The notes under the pieces were generated by a model. The model made no database searches. It was not told where the DNA came from and saw nothing but the letters and a program-made list of their open reading frames with translations. 64,000 bases of DNA from NCBI GenBank assembly GCA_051861205.1, contig JBHYDC010000010.1, positions 1 through 64,000 on the forward strand, read 5' to 3'. The position numbers and the translations under genes were made by a program. This document shows positions 1 to 9,309 of the stretch, in pieces. Each line of letters begins with the position of its first letter. Positions within the stretch are counted from its first letter, which is position 1. This stretch comes from JBHYDC01 sp051861205. Lineage in GTDB: Bacteria; Pseudomonadota; Alphaproteobacteria; Rhizobiales; Pleomorphomonadaceae.

Positions 1-114
1 AAATTTACAGGGAAGCGACGGGACGTTTCAGCACAAACGCGATGCCGGCTCAGGCATGGAGGGCAGATGGGCATCTTTACCAGTTCTCTAACTTGTACAC
101 ATCTTGCCCTGCGT
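1..114. other. left edge, no gene recognised
   Basis: This stretch lies downstream of the last tail gene of the prophage. I see no convincing coding frame, hairpin or tRNA-like sequence. In related prophages the DUF2793 tail gene is usually the last late gene, so the left end of the element may be close. No attachment site can be assigned because no second copy of a core sequence is visible in the window. Confidence 0.4.
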
Positions 115-2036
115 TCAAAAGTCCGTCTCCACATACACACCCAAGCAGTCGTAAGCGACCGCCGCAGCCGTAGCCCCGTTGTTCATGAACAGCCGGGGTG
201 ACAGGAACTGCGTGTTGGCGGGCAGGTCGGCGGTTATCTCTTGCTCGAACACCGCGCCGGAAGCCTCTTCCACCACCCGCACCCAGACCGAACTGCCATT
301 GGACGGTGTCGCGATGAAGAGGGTCAGCACTCCACCCGTCGCGACGGAGAAACTCGCCCCCATGTCCGTCAACGTCGGCGCGCCGGTGCGTCGTTTGCGA
401 CCAGCTGCCAGCGGCTGTGGGTGCCGCGCTGGAACCCAATGCCGATGCAGTTGATGGCAGTGGCCAGCGTCAGCGTTGTGGCCAGCGCGGCGGTCGATCC
501 GTAAAGCCCGAAGAACCCCATGCCAGTCGCCTGTAGGGTTGTGAGCGAAATCCGCGTGACGAATGTCCAGCCGCCGAGACCAGCCGCATTGCCTCGCCAG
601 CAGGCCCAACCTGCTGAACGTTGCTCGGCCACCGAATCCACCAACGCCGCTGAAGTCAGACGCCAGCGCCGCATGCTGGCGGCAAGGTTCGTTGCGGCCA
701 GCGTGGGAGTCGAAACGGTGCCGACCGAGGTAATCGGTAGGCCTTCTGTCGTGATCGTGGTGGTGACCGAGGGCGACCAGTTGGCGATCCGGTTGACCCC
801 GAAATGCGGCTGCAGCGGGAAATCCCGACCGGAAGGACGCATCACGTCGATCCACGGCGCGCCCGCCCGGTTGCGCGCATAGACGGCTGCCTTGCCGGTG
901 GGCGGAGGGGATGGAGCGGCGCTGAGCCCCGGCAGGATGGTGGGTTGCGGCAGTTCCACCTGGCCATTAGTCCGGTCCACCTTGATGGCATCGAAGAAGG
1001 CTGAGCCATCCGGGCTGACCTTGAAGCTGAAATCGTCATTGCCAAGAAGCCCGATCAGCGCCCGAGCCGAAAACCCGGTCTTGAAAGCGAAAGCCGCATC
1101 GTTCCCAGCCGCCGCCTTGTTGACGGTGGCCTCGATCCCGGCCCCGGCGTTGTTCATGAGCACCGCAGGCGTGTTCATCGACAACCGGTTGGTGCTATCG
1201 GCCGTCGCCCCGCCGAGGCCCAGAAGCTGGGCGGTCAGATTGGCCTGGGGCATGCCGACCTGAGTGACGGCATTGGCGAAAGTCACTGTCGGCGTGTTCA
1301 CGACTGTAGTGCCGCCGGCCCCGGCCGTGGCCGAGCCGATGTTGACGACCGTGGTCGATCCGGATGCGCCGCCGGTGCCAAGGTTCACGGTTTTGGTCAC
1401 GCCGGTGGTCGTCGCCCCGGTGCCCATGCCGTAGGTGGCAGTCGTCGTCGCCGTGCCGATGCTGGCTGATGCCGCCGAAACCGTGACGGTGCCCGAGGCG
1501 GTCAGCGTGCCGGAGAAGGTCTTGTTGCCTGTAAAGGTCTGGGTGCCCGCGAGGATTGCCAATTCGCTGGAGGTGTTGGGCAGTGTGAAGGTCCGGGTCG
1601 TGCCAGTGGTGATCCCCGACAGCGAAAACAGTGCCTTCTTCGTCGGATCGGCGTCGCTGACGAGGCTGAAAACAGCATCTGATACGTCGACCGGTTCGCC
1701 AACCGGATCCCAGGCGCTGCCATTCCACACCAGGAACACCTGCTCGGCCGCAACCCAGACCAGCCAGCCGGGGCGCGGCACGAGGCGCAGCCAGACGCCA
1801 TCAACCCAGAAGGCCACGTTCAGATCCCACCCGGCCCAGATCCCGGTCGCGCCCGAGGCCACGAGGTGGCGGTCGCCATCGGCGGGGCTCGCAGGCGGCG
1901 TGGTGCGCGTGCGGTCGAGGGCTGAGAGTTGCACCATGGCATCGAGCAGGCGCAGGGCCTCGTTGTGGGTGACATGCTTCTGGGCTTGGGCCGCCAGCAG
2001 GTATGGCAGGCCAAGGTGGGTGGAGGTGTCGGACAT
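115..2036 (-). CDS. DUF2793 phage tail protein, frameshifted near its C-terminus
   Basis: The N-terminal 120 residues match the DUF2793 family that follows the baseplate gene in GTA-like prophages (motifs GLPYLLAAQAQKHVTHNEAL, LVPRPGW). The middle (about residues 150-260) is a Gly/Thr/Ala/Val-rich low-complexity stretch, typical of a tail fibre shaft. The main frame stops at 369-371 after ANDAPARRR. The -1 frame continues with the expected family ending (GAPTLTDMG ... YVETDF) to a stop at 115-117. One base appears to be missing around 383-389, and there is no slippery heptamer there. I read this as a recent one-base deletion or a sequencing error, leaving a protein that lacks its last roughly 85 residues. 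It starts 10 bases after the baseplate gene. Likely role: distal tail or receptor-binding component. Confidence 0.7.
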
Positions 2037-2045
2037 GACGGGCCT

Positions 2046-5000
2046 TCAGAACTGGAGGGTGACGGTGGCAGGATCGCCGCGACCGAGGCGGTTCGAGAGT
2101 TGGTAGATGCGGATCGCCAGTGTCTGGCCGGGGCCGAACGGCGCACCCCAGTCGGCGGTCTGCTGGGCGGCGGTGTAGAGGACGGACGTCGTGGTGCTGT
2201 TCAGCGTGCACTTGACGACAGCACCATCAAGGATCTGGACGTCGTAGCTTTCCAGGTCTTCGGCCAGCGGCACCTCGACCTGTTCCCAGGCATCGGCCAC
2301 CAGCGCGCGCGACCGGCGCGACCAGCGGATCGTCAGATCGCCCGGACTGCGTGCTGTCCGCCACGGCTGCGCGACATGGACCGGTTTGAGCGGCACGAGG
2401 CCGCGACCGGCTGGCGTGAAGGCCAGCGCAGTGTAGCTCGCGTCGCTGACGGCCCGCGCCGCAGGGCCGATGCGCCAGTTCCATGGCAGACCAAGATCGG
2501 CTTCGGCGATCGGCAGCGGGGCAAGTGCGGAATCCAGCACCACCATGCGTGCCCCTGTCGGGGCGGGATTGCCCATCTCGGCTTCGGTGCCGCGCTGGCC
2601 CCGCAACAGCCGGGTCAGGCGATAGCGGCCCGGGGCGATCAGTTCGGCCGCACCTGCCTGAACCACCTCCCATTTGCCCGGCGCAGCCTCCACGGCCAGC
2701 GCATTGGCGCCGCCGAACAGGGTCAGGTCGGTGACGCTTTCCAGCGTGCCAGAGGCCAGATCGACGACCAGCGCATTGCCAAGGTCGAGGCGCGAGGTCG
2801 GGCCAGGATAGAAGTCCGACACCAGCCTGCCAATCTGGGCGCGGCTGCCAATGGTGGTCAGCAAGGCAAACCCATCCGCCCCCGGGCTGCGGAACACCGC
2901 CATCTCGCCGGGCCATGGAACCGCATGGGCGGCGACCATCGGTCGATGCGCGGGCTGGTCCTCGGAGAGCTGCGGCAGGTCGAGCAGCACCACATCCGGT
3001 GCGCCGAAGACCACGGAGCGGGTCAGCGAGGCCGGTCGCGGATCGCCGGACGGCAGGTCATAGGCGGCGCGGTCCTGGCGGACAGCCTCGACGCCCCGCC
3101 CATCGGAATCGGCGATGGACACCAGCCGCAACTCGATCTCGCGGCTGTCATGGACCAGCCGGATCACATCGGCGGGGTCTAGCGCCAGTCGCGACGGCGG
3201 CAGACGGAAGGAGGCTGTCTCCCGCCCGATCCAGGCCTCCATCAGCGCGCGGCGGCAGCGACGTTCGGCCTCCTCGGGCGGGATCGCCATCGGGAAGGAT
3301 TCAGACGCGATGCGGGTGGTGTCGACGGTGATGCGGCGGGCTTCGACAAGGGCAGCATCATAGTCCTCATCAGCGCGGGCGACCTGCCACTTCAGCGCCT
3401 GCGGCAGTTCAGTTTCTTGCGCGCGGACCAGTTCCAGCGCCTCGCTCTCGCGGGAGGCCACGAGGTCGTCATGGGCCACGGTCAGAACGGAAGCCCGCCC
3501 GCGCATGACGAAGCGGATCATGCCTTCGGTCTCGATGGCATCGAACCCGAAATGCCGCGCCAGCGTGCTGATCGAGGATCGCGGGGCTTCCAGTGCGGTG
3601 ATGGCGTAACCTTCAACGGCACCCCAGAGGCCAGACACGTCGATCAGTGCTTCCGGCATCCCGGCGCGCAGGCAGAGGTGGCGCACGAGAGCCGCCAGCG
3701 ACACCGCGCCCAGCCGCCCGGTCAGCCAGTGGCCCAGACGCCAGTTCGGTCCATCGGTCCAGACGTCGGTCAGTTCGGGGAAAAAGGGGTATGGCCGCGC
3801 GTCCCAGGTCCAGGCGGCGCATTCGGGCACATGCACCATGCTGCCGCCATAGATGCCGGAGATCGGGTTGTTGGCCGGATCACAATGCAGGTAGCTGGCC
3901 TCAAGATAGGCCCGCTGAATCGCGTCATCCCGCCAGCCGCGCGAGAAATAGGGCGTGAAGCTCTCTGACGATTTCGGGTCGAAGAACACGTTGGGCTGAT
4001 TGGTGCCCCGGTCGATGGCCGGGCACCCCAGTTCGGTGAAGCGTATCGGTTTGGACTGCGGCACCCACGTGGTCGGCGCGCCGCTCTCCACCCCGCCCGG
4101 CCGGTTGAAATGCGGGTTCGTCCACCAGGCGCGGAGATCCTTGGGGCGGAACACCCACGTTTTCGCCGCAGCGCCATCGGTGGTTGGTGTGCGGATCTGG
4201 GCGGAGCGGTCAGCGGCGCTGGCATAGAACCAGTCGAAGCCTTCGCCCCCGGCGATGTTGGATTGCAGATAGGCGCGGTCGTAGATCGCGGGCCAGCCTT
4301 CAAGCGCATCGGCATGGTCGAAACCGTCGCGCCAGTCCGACAGCGGCAGATAGTTGTCGATGCCGACGAAATCGATGGCGGCGTCCGACCAGAGCGGGTC
4401 GAGGTGGAAATAGACATCGCCATTGCCATCCTGCGGGTGGTGGCCGAAGTATTCCGACCAGTCGGCGGCATAGCCGATCTTGGTCCCAGCGCCGAGGATG
4501 GTGCTCACGTCGGCCGCGAGGGTCTTGAAGGCAGTGACGGCAGGATAGGTGCCGGCCGCCGAGCGGATGGTGGTGAGTCCCGGCATCTCCGTGCCGATCA
4601 GGAAGGCATCGACCCCGCCCGCAGCTGCGCAGAGGTGCGCGTAATGCAGCACCATGCGGCGCAGACCCCAGTCACTCGGCGAGCCGGTGAAGGCGACGGT
4701 CTCGCCCGAGACGCTGAAATTCCCCGGCGTCGCCGCCCCGAACAGGGCCGACACTTGCGAAGCCGCCGTGCCGCTCTTGTCCACCGATCCGACAAATCCG
4801 GCCGCTGGGGAACAGGTGATCCGCCCCCGCCACGGGAACGCGGGCTGGCCCGGTGTGGCGGCGTTGGCGCTGTAGGGGTTCGGCAGCGTGTTGCCGGGCG
4901 GCACATCCATCAGCAGGAAGGGATAGAAGGTGACGCGCAACCCGCGCGCCTTCATCTCCTGGATCGCCTGCACCACCGCAAAATCCGCCGGCGTGCCACC

Positions 5001-6008
5001 ATAGATCGGCCGATCCTCGGCATCACGGCTGACCAGATGGGCGCTTGCCCGGCTGACGCCGTTCACCGACCAGTTGGCAGGCGTGGTGGCTTTGGATGCA
5101 ACCTCGGCGCCGGGCTTGACCTTGCATGATCCCGCGCGCAAATCGTTGCCGAACCAGGCCACGACGAGACTGACGCTTTCGACCGCCGGGGCCATGGCTT
5201 GCAGCCGGTCCAGCGCCACGACGATGTCAGCCTGATCCGGCAGCGCGTTCAGGTTCTCCGCAACCGTCGCACCACCGCTGCCCTTGCGGATGGCATCGGT
5301 GGCATAGGTGAACTCGCCCGAGGCCGGGATCAGGGTGACGGCGCGGGTCAGGCCTTCGGCGGTATCGGCATCGGCCAGCGGGCGGAAAACCTCGAAGCTG
5401 AGTTGCGGCAGGCGGTTGCCGAATGTGGCCAGTGCCAGATCTTCAAACACGACGTAAGCCGTGCCGCGATAGGCGGGCGTGTTGGCCTCCCCCATCCTGG
5501 CGGCAATGAAGGGATCGGCCGTTTGCGCCTCGCTGCCGGGATACCAGCGCCAGGTCACGCCGGTCATGTCCATCGCCTTGCCGTCGGCCCAGACGCGGCC
5601 AATGCCGGTGATCGGTCCTTCGCAGAGCGCCACGGCGAAGGACGCGTAATAGAGGTATTCGGTGGTCTTCACCTTGCCGCCGCCACCGCCCTTGCCACCG
5701 CCTTGGGTCGTGGTCTTGGTCTCTTCGCGGAAATCGGTGGCCCAGATGATGTTGCCGCCGATCCGCATCCGGCCGTAAAGCCGCGGGATCACCGCCCCTT
5801 CGGTGGCGGAGGTGATGCGCAGCGTGTCGAGCCGCGCCCCTTCGATCCGCTGGGCCGGTGCGAGCGACGACACGATCCAGCTGTCGACCACCGAGCCCAC
5901 GGTTGATCCGATGAAGCCGCCAATGGCTGCACCGGAAAAGCCGAGGATCGCACGGCCAAAGGCCCCGCCGATGGCAGTGCCGACAGCGCCGAGGACGAGC
6001 GTGGCCAT
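2046..6008 (-). CDS. GTA-like baseplate/host-specificity 'megatron' protein
   Basis: A 1320-aa protein of the family of Rhodobacter capsulatus GTA gp15, also called the megatron. The N-terminus has a glycine-zipper-like hydrophobic region (residues 5-40, GTAIGGAFGRAILGFSGAAI). A TIM-barrel-like region spans roughly residues 340-720 (IGTEMPG, GYAADWSEYFGHHPQDGNGD, DFVGIDNYLPLSDWRDG). The tail-protein and rcc01698-like C-terminal domains follow. It sits at the end of the DUF2460, DUF2163, NlpC/P60 and megatron order seen in GTAs, which supports the call. It would form the tail tip and contact the host envelope. It starts 9 bases after the NlpC/P60 stop codon. Confidence 0.9.
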   Translation of the reverse strand: MATLVLGAVGTAIGGAFGRAILGFSGAAIGGFIGSTVGSVVDSWIVSSLAPAQRIEGARLDTLRITSATEGAVIPRLYGRMRIGGNIIWATDFREETKTTTQGGGKGGGGGKVKTTEYLYYASFAVALCEGPITGIGRVWADGKAMDMTGVTWRWYPGSEAQTADPFIAARMGEANTPAYRGTAYVVFEDLALATFGNRLPQLSFEVFRPLADADTAEGLTRAVTLIPASGEFTYATDAIRKGSGGATVAENLNALPDQADIVVALDRLQAMAPAVESVSLVVAWFGNDLRAGSCKVKPGAEVASKATTPANWSVNGVSRASAHLVSRDAEDRPIYGGTPADFAVVQAIQEMKARGLRVTFYPFLLMDVPPGNTLPNPYSANAATPGQPAFPWRGRITCSPAAGFVGSVDKSGTAASQVSALFGAATPGNFSVSGETVAFTGSPSDWGLRRMVLHYAHLCAAAGGVDAFLIGTEMPGLTTIRSAAGTYPAVTAFKTLAADVSTILGAGTKIGYAADWSEYFGHHPQDGNGDVYFHLDPLWSDAAIDFVGIDNYLPLSDWRDGFDHADALEGWPAIYDRAYLQSNIAGGEGFDWFYASAADRSAQIRTPTTDGAAAKTWVFRPKDLRAWWTNPHFNRPGGVESGAPTTWVPQSKPIRFTELGCPAIDRGTNQPNVFFDPKSSESFTPYFSRGWRDDAIQRAYLEASYLHCDPANNPISGIYGGSMVHVPECAAWTWDARPYPFFPELTDVWTDGPNWRLGHWLTGRLGAVSLAALVRHLCLRAGMPEALIDVSGLWGAVEGYAITALEAPRSSISTLARHFGFDAIETEGMIRFVMRGRASVLTVAHDDLVASRESEALELVRAQETELPQALKWQVARADEDYDAALVEARRITVDTTRIASESFPMAIPPEEAERRCRRALMEAWIGRETASFRLPPSRLALDPADVIRLVHDSREIELRLVSIADSDGRGVEAVRQDRAAYDLPSGDPRPASLTRSVVFGAPDVVLLDLPQLSEDQPAHRPMVAAHAVPWPGEMAVFRSPGADGFALLTTIGSRAQIGRLVSDFYPGPTSRLDLGNALVVDLASGTLESVTDLTLFGGANALAVEAAPGKWEVVQAGAAELIAPGRYRLTRLLRGQRGTEAEMGNPAPTGARMVVLDSALAPLPIAEADLGLPWNWRIGPAARAVSDASYTALAFTPAGRGLVPLKPVHVAQPWRTARSPGDLTIRWSRRSRALVADAWEQVEVPLAEDLESYDVQILDGAVVKCTLNSTTTSVLYTAAQQTADWGAPFGPGQTLAIRIYQLSNRLGRGDPATVTLQF

Positions 6009-6017
6009 GAAAAACTC

Positions 6018-6452
6018 TCAGCGTTGGGGAAAGAGGAAGGCGAAGGCGATGCGGCGTCGCCAAGTTGGGGTCAGCGGTTCCTCGATCACGCCGAGCCGTT
6101 CGTAGGCATGAAGGAAGGTGTCGGGGCCGGTCAGTATGCCGACATGCTTGGCGATGGCGCGCGGCATCATGCGGAACAGGATCAGCGCGCCGGGTGGGAC
6201 ATCGGCGGATGCGAACTCCAGCATCATGCGACGCGCGCCATCGGCCAGCACCTCGCGCGGGCCGCTCTCGCCCCAGTCCCGGCTGTAGGGCGGGATTGGG
6301 AAAGGTTCGGGCCCGACCACCTCGCGCCAGACACCTCGGGCCAGACCAAGGCAATCGCAGCCGACGCCCTTGAGGCTGGCCTGGTCGTGGTATGGCGTTC
6401 CAAGCCAGGACCGGGCAGTGGCGATGACCCTATCGGGATCAGCCGCTGTCAC
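6018..6452 (-). CDS. NlpC/P60-type tail peptidase
   Basis: A 144-aa protein of the phage NlpC/P60 family (TIGR02219-like, RcGTA gp14 equivalent). The catalytic cysteine lies in GCDCLGL (about residue 33), and LGTPYHDQ precedes it. The catalytic His is likely in the AKHVGILTG segment (about residue 98). The family is predicted to cut peptidoglycan cross-peptides during DNA entry, as part of the tail tip. Its ATG overlaps the stop of the preceding DUF2163 gene by ATGA, and the megatron follows directly. Confidence 0.9.
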   Translation of the reverse strand: MTAADPDRVIATARSWLGTPYHDQASLKGVGCDCLGLARGVWREVVGPEPFPIPPYSRDWGESGPREVLADGARRMMLEFASADVPPGALILFRMMPRAIAKHVGILTGPDTFLHAYERLGVIEEPLTPTWRRRIAFAFLFPQR

Positions 6453-7333
6453 AGCACCGCCCCCTCGTGGCCGCCATCAGAGGTGGCATAGCGCAGGACA
6501 GCATCCTGGCCCGGGATGTTGGGAAAGCCCCGGAAGTTGACGACATTGGCAAACTTCGTCCCGCAGGTCGTGATGCGCTTGTCGCACCCGGCGCGGATTA
6601 TGAACGTGTCTGTCGCGGCGATGGCCCGCACCGGCGCTTCCAGCAGGGTCATGATGGCGACACCGTCGACAAGGTCATGCGACAACACCTCGGCCCGCCG
6701 TCCGGCATTGGCTCCACTCGTCCAGTCGAGGGTGCCGAAGGTGAACCAGCCGGGGGTAAAACCGGCAAGCCCAGAGGCGGTGAAAGCTCGGTCGCGAAGC
6801 AGGTCGATGATCGTGCCGGTTCCCTTGAACGCCGGAGCCTCGAGATTGACCCTGCAGCGCGCATCACCAAGAGCGGCAGCGCAACTCGCCTGAAACGTGC
6901 GACCAACTGTCTGGCCAAGGACATGGGCCAGCGATCGCACCTCGGCGACGAAAGCAAGCCGCCCGCGCCGGATCTGGCCGATAGCGCCGCGCCGCATCAG
7001 CAGGCGCTGGGAGGTCACGGCCCAGTTCACACGCCAGACCTCGACGGCCGCATTGTCCCAGCGGCCATCGAGGATGTCGGTCTCGGTGATCCGGTCGGAG
7101 GTCAGCACACCTTGGGCGTCCTGCGCATCGACGGAAAGGTCGGAACCGGAGCGCACCTCCGAGGCCGCAAAGCCACTCTCCGGCTCGAAATCGGTGCCGT
7201 CGAACATCAAGGTTCGGTCGTGATCGGTGAAGCCGAGGGTCACGCCATCGACACGGATGATCCGCCAGCACCAGGCCAGCGTCGTCGTGCCCTCGTCGAG
7301 ATGGGCCTGAAGCGCGAGCGGGAGGGATTTCAC
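6449..7333 (-). CDS. DUF2163 / baseplate hub protein (RcGTA gp13-like)
   Basis: About 294 aa. Family hallmarks include TLAWCWRI, LGFTDHDRTL, SSDRIT-like LTSDRITETD and VWRVNWA, a conserved Cys-containing centre (SCAAALGDARCRV), and the C-terminal half ending in RAGCDKRITTCGTKF followed by NFRGFPNIPGQD. These Cys residues resemble the iron-sulfur-binding hub proteins of lambda gpL type, which is an inference from family knowledge. I chose the GTG at 7331-7333 because it gives VKSLPLALQAHL, matching the usual N-terminus, and forms a GTGA overlap with the preceding stop. An ATG at 7354 is the alternative. Confidence 0.85.
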   Translation of the reverse strand: MKSLPLALQAHLDEGTTTLAWCWRIIRVDGVTLGFTDHDRTLMFDGTDFEPESGFAASEVRSGSDLSVDAQDAQGVLTSDRITETDILDGRWDNAAVEVWRVNWAVTSQRLLMRRGAIGQIRRGRLAFVAEVRSLAHVLGQTVGRTFQASCAAALGDARCRVNLEAPAFKGTGTIIDLLRDRAFTASGLAGFTPGWFTFGTLDWTSGANAGRRAEVLSHDLVDGVAIMTLLEAPVRAIAATDTFIIRAGCDKRITTCGTKFANVVNFRGFPNIPGQDAVLRYATSDGGHEGAVL

Positions 7334-7539
7334 TTCCGCCCCCAGCCGCGCCACAAGGCGACCGAGGCCAGCGCCGAGGAAATCACGCCTCCGGCCGTAC
7401 CGGTCAGGGCGTAGAGATTGAACGGGCGCAGATCGAAGCTGCCGGTCATCAGATCGAAATCCGCCAGCCCGGCCATGGCCAGACCTGAGGCGGCAAGACA
7501 GGCCAGATAGATCAGACCGCGTGCGAGGTTCCAGTTCAT
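7330..7539 (-). CDS. small phage membrane protein, 69 aa
   Basis: A 69-aa protein with two hydrophobic segments (about residues 7-27 and 43-63) separated by a polar loop. The start ATG is preceded by a good ribosome binding site (AGGAAAGG) and overlaps the lysozyme stop (ATGA). I do not recognise a named family. Because it follows the lysozyme gene and two other small membrane proteins, it may be an accessory holin or antiholin, but this rests on context only. Confidence 0.65.
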   Translation of the reverse strand: MNWNLARGLIYLACLAASGLAMAGLADFDLMTGSFDLRPFNLYALTGTAGGVISSALASVALWRGWGRK

Positions 7540-8204
7540 GATGTTGCCTTTCCTGTGAGAAATTCCATCATCCGGTGCCACCACGACCGGGCGGCAGACG
7601 GTTGTGTCGGTACCGGCAGTGGCTCGGTCGGCGGCACCGGCGTGCTCGTCGGGCGCAGCAAGGCCAGCGCTTCGGTCTCGGTCAGTCGCCGTATCGGTCG
7701 CGAGAAATCCACCCGTCCGTTGCGATCGACCGACCAGACCGGAATGGTGTCGGTCGGATAGCGGCCATCGCGGAACAGATCGCGCTCGGCTTCTCGGCGC
7801 GACCGGATCGCGGCAGGCCGAAGCCAGCCCATGAACCCCTGTGCTGCGGCGGCGCGGTTGCCCGCGTTCAAATGGCGGGTCAGCGATGCCTTGGCGATGC
7901 CGCCAGTGTTGTAGTGAAAACTGACCAGCGCATCGAACTCGTGCGGCTCCATCGGCACCGTCACGGCACGCAGCACTTCGGCCTCGTAGGTTGCGATGTC
8001 TGCGCGGAAGAGCCGGAACGCCTCGCGGACCCCCGCATCCAGATCGGCGGGCATGCCGCGCGGCATCCCTGCCGGATCGGGCGGCCCTGCCGCAGCGGTA
8101 TGGCCGATGCCGAAGGTCCAGACGTTCTTCACATCGAGATAAGGTCCGGGCACGAGTCCTTCGTGCCGGACAAGGGCCAGCAGGCCCCGGTCGGTCATGT
8201 GCAT
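7536..8204 (-). CDS. phage lysozyme (GH24-like endolysin)
   Basis: A 222-aa muramidase that would cleave the glycan backbone of peptidoglycan at lysis. The T4-lysozyme-like active site is visible: Glu in VRHEGLVPGPYLD, then TFGIGHT about 15 residues on. The ALVSFHYNTGG segment of the family is at about residue 90. There is no N-terminal signal or SAR segment, so export should depend on the holin. The C-terminal 40 residues are Pro-rich and unusual. Start is MHMTDRG at 8204, with a second Met two codons in. It overlaps the next small membrane gene by ATGA. Confidence 0.88.
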   Translation of the reverse strand: MHMTDRGLLALVRHEGLVPGPYLDVKNVWTFGIGHTAAAGPPDPAGMPRGMPADLDAGVREAFRLFRADIATYEAEVLRAVTVPMEPHEFDALVSFHYNTGGIAKASLTRHLNAGNRAAAAQGFMGWLRPAAIRSRREAERDLFRDGRYPTDTIPVWSVDRNGRVDFSRPIRRLTETEALALLRPTSTPVPPTEPLPVPTQPSAARSWWHRMMEFLTGKATS

Positions 8205-8208
8205 GGGA

Positions 8209-8343
8209 TCACCCGAAGAGCGAGGAAAGGATCAGGATCAGCGCGGCGACCAGAAGGCCGATGCGCAGGCGGTGGCTGAATGTCTGTGCCGGGTCGGCGG
8301 CGTCGCAGCGGATGGCGCGCGCGAGACGGAGAAGTTCATTCAT
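8209..8343 (-). CDS. 44-aa single-span membrane protein of the lysis cassette
   Basis: Reading 8343 to 8209 gives a 44-residue protein with a charged N-terminal half (NELLRLARAIRCDAAD) and one C-terminal hydrophobic helix (IGLLVAALILILSSLF). It overlaps the holin stop by a few bases and ends 4 bases before the lysozyme start. Position and topology suggest a lysis accessory protein, but no family is recognised. It is shorter than most gene callers accept. Confidence 0.55.
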   Translation of the reverse strand: MNELLRLARAIRCDAADPAQTFSHRLRIGLLVAALILILSSLFG

Positions 8344-8686
8344 AGGGGGTGCCCCCCTTGCCGCTGCGCAGCCGGGCGAGGACGACCTCGATGAAGGCGG
8401 GGCCGAAGACGCCGACCAGATAGGCGGCCGACCCCGCCGCCCCCCCGGCCGGGATCGCTTGCGACGGCAGGCCGAGCCAGGCGGTGATCACCGCCATGGA
8501 CAGGCTGCCCATCCCGGCCGCGATCAGACCGCCGAGCAGGATGTGGCGCAACGCATCGCGCAGCCGCATCCGCGTGGTCAGCGCGTTGGTCGCCCCGCCA
8601 AGCGCGCCCCAGGCGGCAAGGATAACAGCGGTGGAGGTCGCCAGATCGCGCAATGCGGCGGCGATGAAGCCGGTTTCTTCGTTCAT
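8336..8686 (-). CDS. phage holin-like membrane protein
   Basis: A 116-aa protein with three hydrophobic stretches (about residues 15-36, 48-72 and 84-104) and a charged C-terminus (LARLRSGKGG). It resembles the LydA/holin superfamily III type found beside alphaproteobacterial phage lysozymes. The N-terminal MNEETGFIAAALRDL and the small-residue-rich helices fit. The ATG overlaps the stop of the DUF2460 gene (ATGA). Expected role: timed permeabilisation of the inner membrane to release the lysozyme. Confidence 0.72.
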   Translation of the reverse strand: MNEETGFIAAALRDLATSTAVILAAWGALGGATNALTTRMRLRDALRHILLGGLIAAGMGSLSMAVITAWLGLPSQAIPAGGAAGSAAYLVGVFGPAFIEVVLARLRSGKGGTPYE

Positions 8687-9309
8687 CGCCGGATCTCCAG
8701 CAGTGGAATGGACGTGATGGACCCGGGCCGCTCGAGGTCGAGGGTAACGTCGAGCATGTCGGTGTCGAAGCGAACGGGGACGTCGAATTCGAAACCGGCC
8801 GTGATCGCGATGCCCGCGCCGGGGGCGGTGGTGAAGGTGACGCTGCCGGTGGCGGTATCGACGGTCCAACCCGACATCTGCTCGACCCCATTCAGGGCGA
8901 TGCGGACAGTGCCGGCCACCGGCTTGGCGATGGCACGGGTCCAGCTTTGCGCACCGGAGGTGTAGCGTTTCAGCAGGGCGAAGGTGGTGACCGCGCCATT
9001 GCCTGTGCCGATGGGTTGGTCGGTCGGGGCCACCGCCTGCGACGGCAGGCAGGATTTGTAATCCGCCCAGTCCTTGTAGTGAAAGCCGTGCAGGCGACCG
9101 TTGCGGGCCTCGAAGAAGGCGACGACCGCCGCCAGATCGTCGGCGCGGCGGATGCCGTAGGCCACATCATAGCGGCGGCGGCTGTTGGCCCAGCTTGCGT
9201 TGCGCTCCTCATCGCCAGAGGCCAATTCCACCACTTGCGTGCGCCGTTCCGGTCCGCCGCGCGCCCCGCGGCTGATGTTGTCGGGGAACCTGACGTCATG
9301 GAATGCCAT
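8683..9309 (-). CDS. DUF2460 distal tail protein (RcGTA gp12-like)
   Basis: A 208-aa protein of the DUF2460/TIGR02217 family, the distal tail protein that caps the tube in GTA-like tails. Family motifs are FPDNISRGARGGPERRTQVV near the N-terminus, RRRYDVAYGIR, FFEARNGRLHGFHYKDWADYKS in the centre and FDVPVRFDTD toward the end. Start ATG at 9309 gives MAFHDVRFPDN and overlaps the tape measure stop. It is the first of the GTA-like tail-tip genes but is separated from DUF2163 by the lysis genes, an unusual interleaving. Confidence 0.9.
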   Translation of the reverse strand: MAFHDVRFPDNISRGARGGPERRTQVVELASGDEERNASWANSRRRYDVAYGIRRADDLAAVVAFFEARNGRLHGFHYKDWADYKSCLPSQAVAPTDQPIGTGNGAVTTFALLKRYTSGAQSWTRAIAKPVAGTVRIALNGVEQMSGWTVDTATGSVTFTTAPGAGIAITAGFEFDVPVRFDTDMLDVTLDLERPGSITSIPLLEIRR

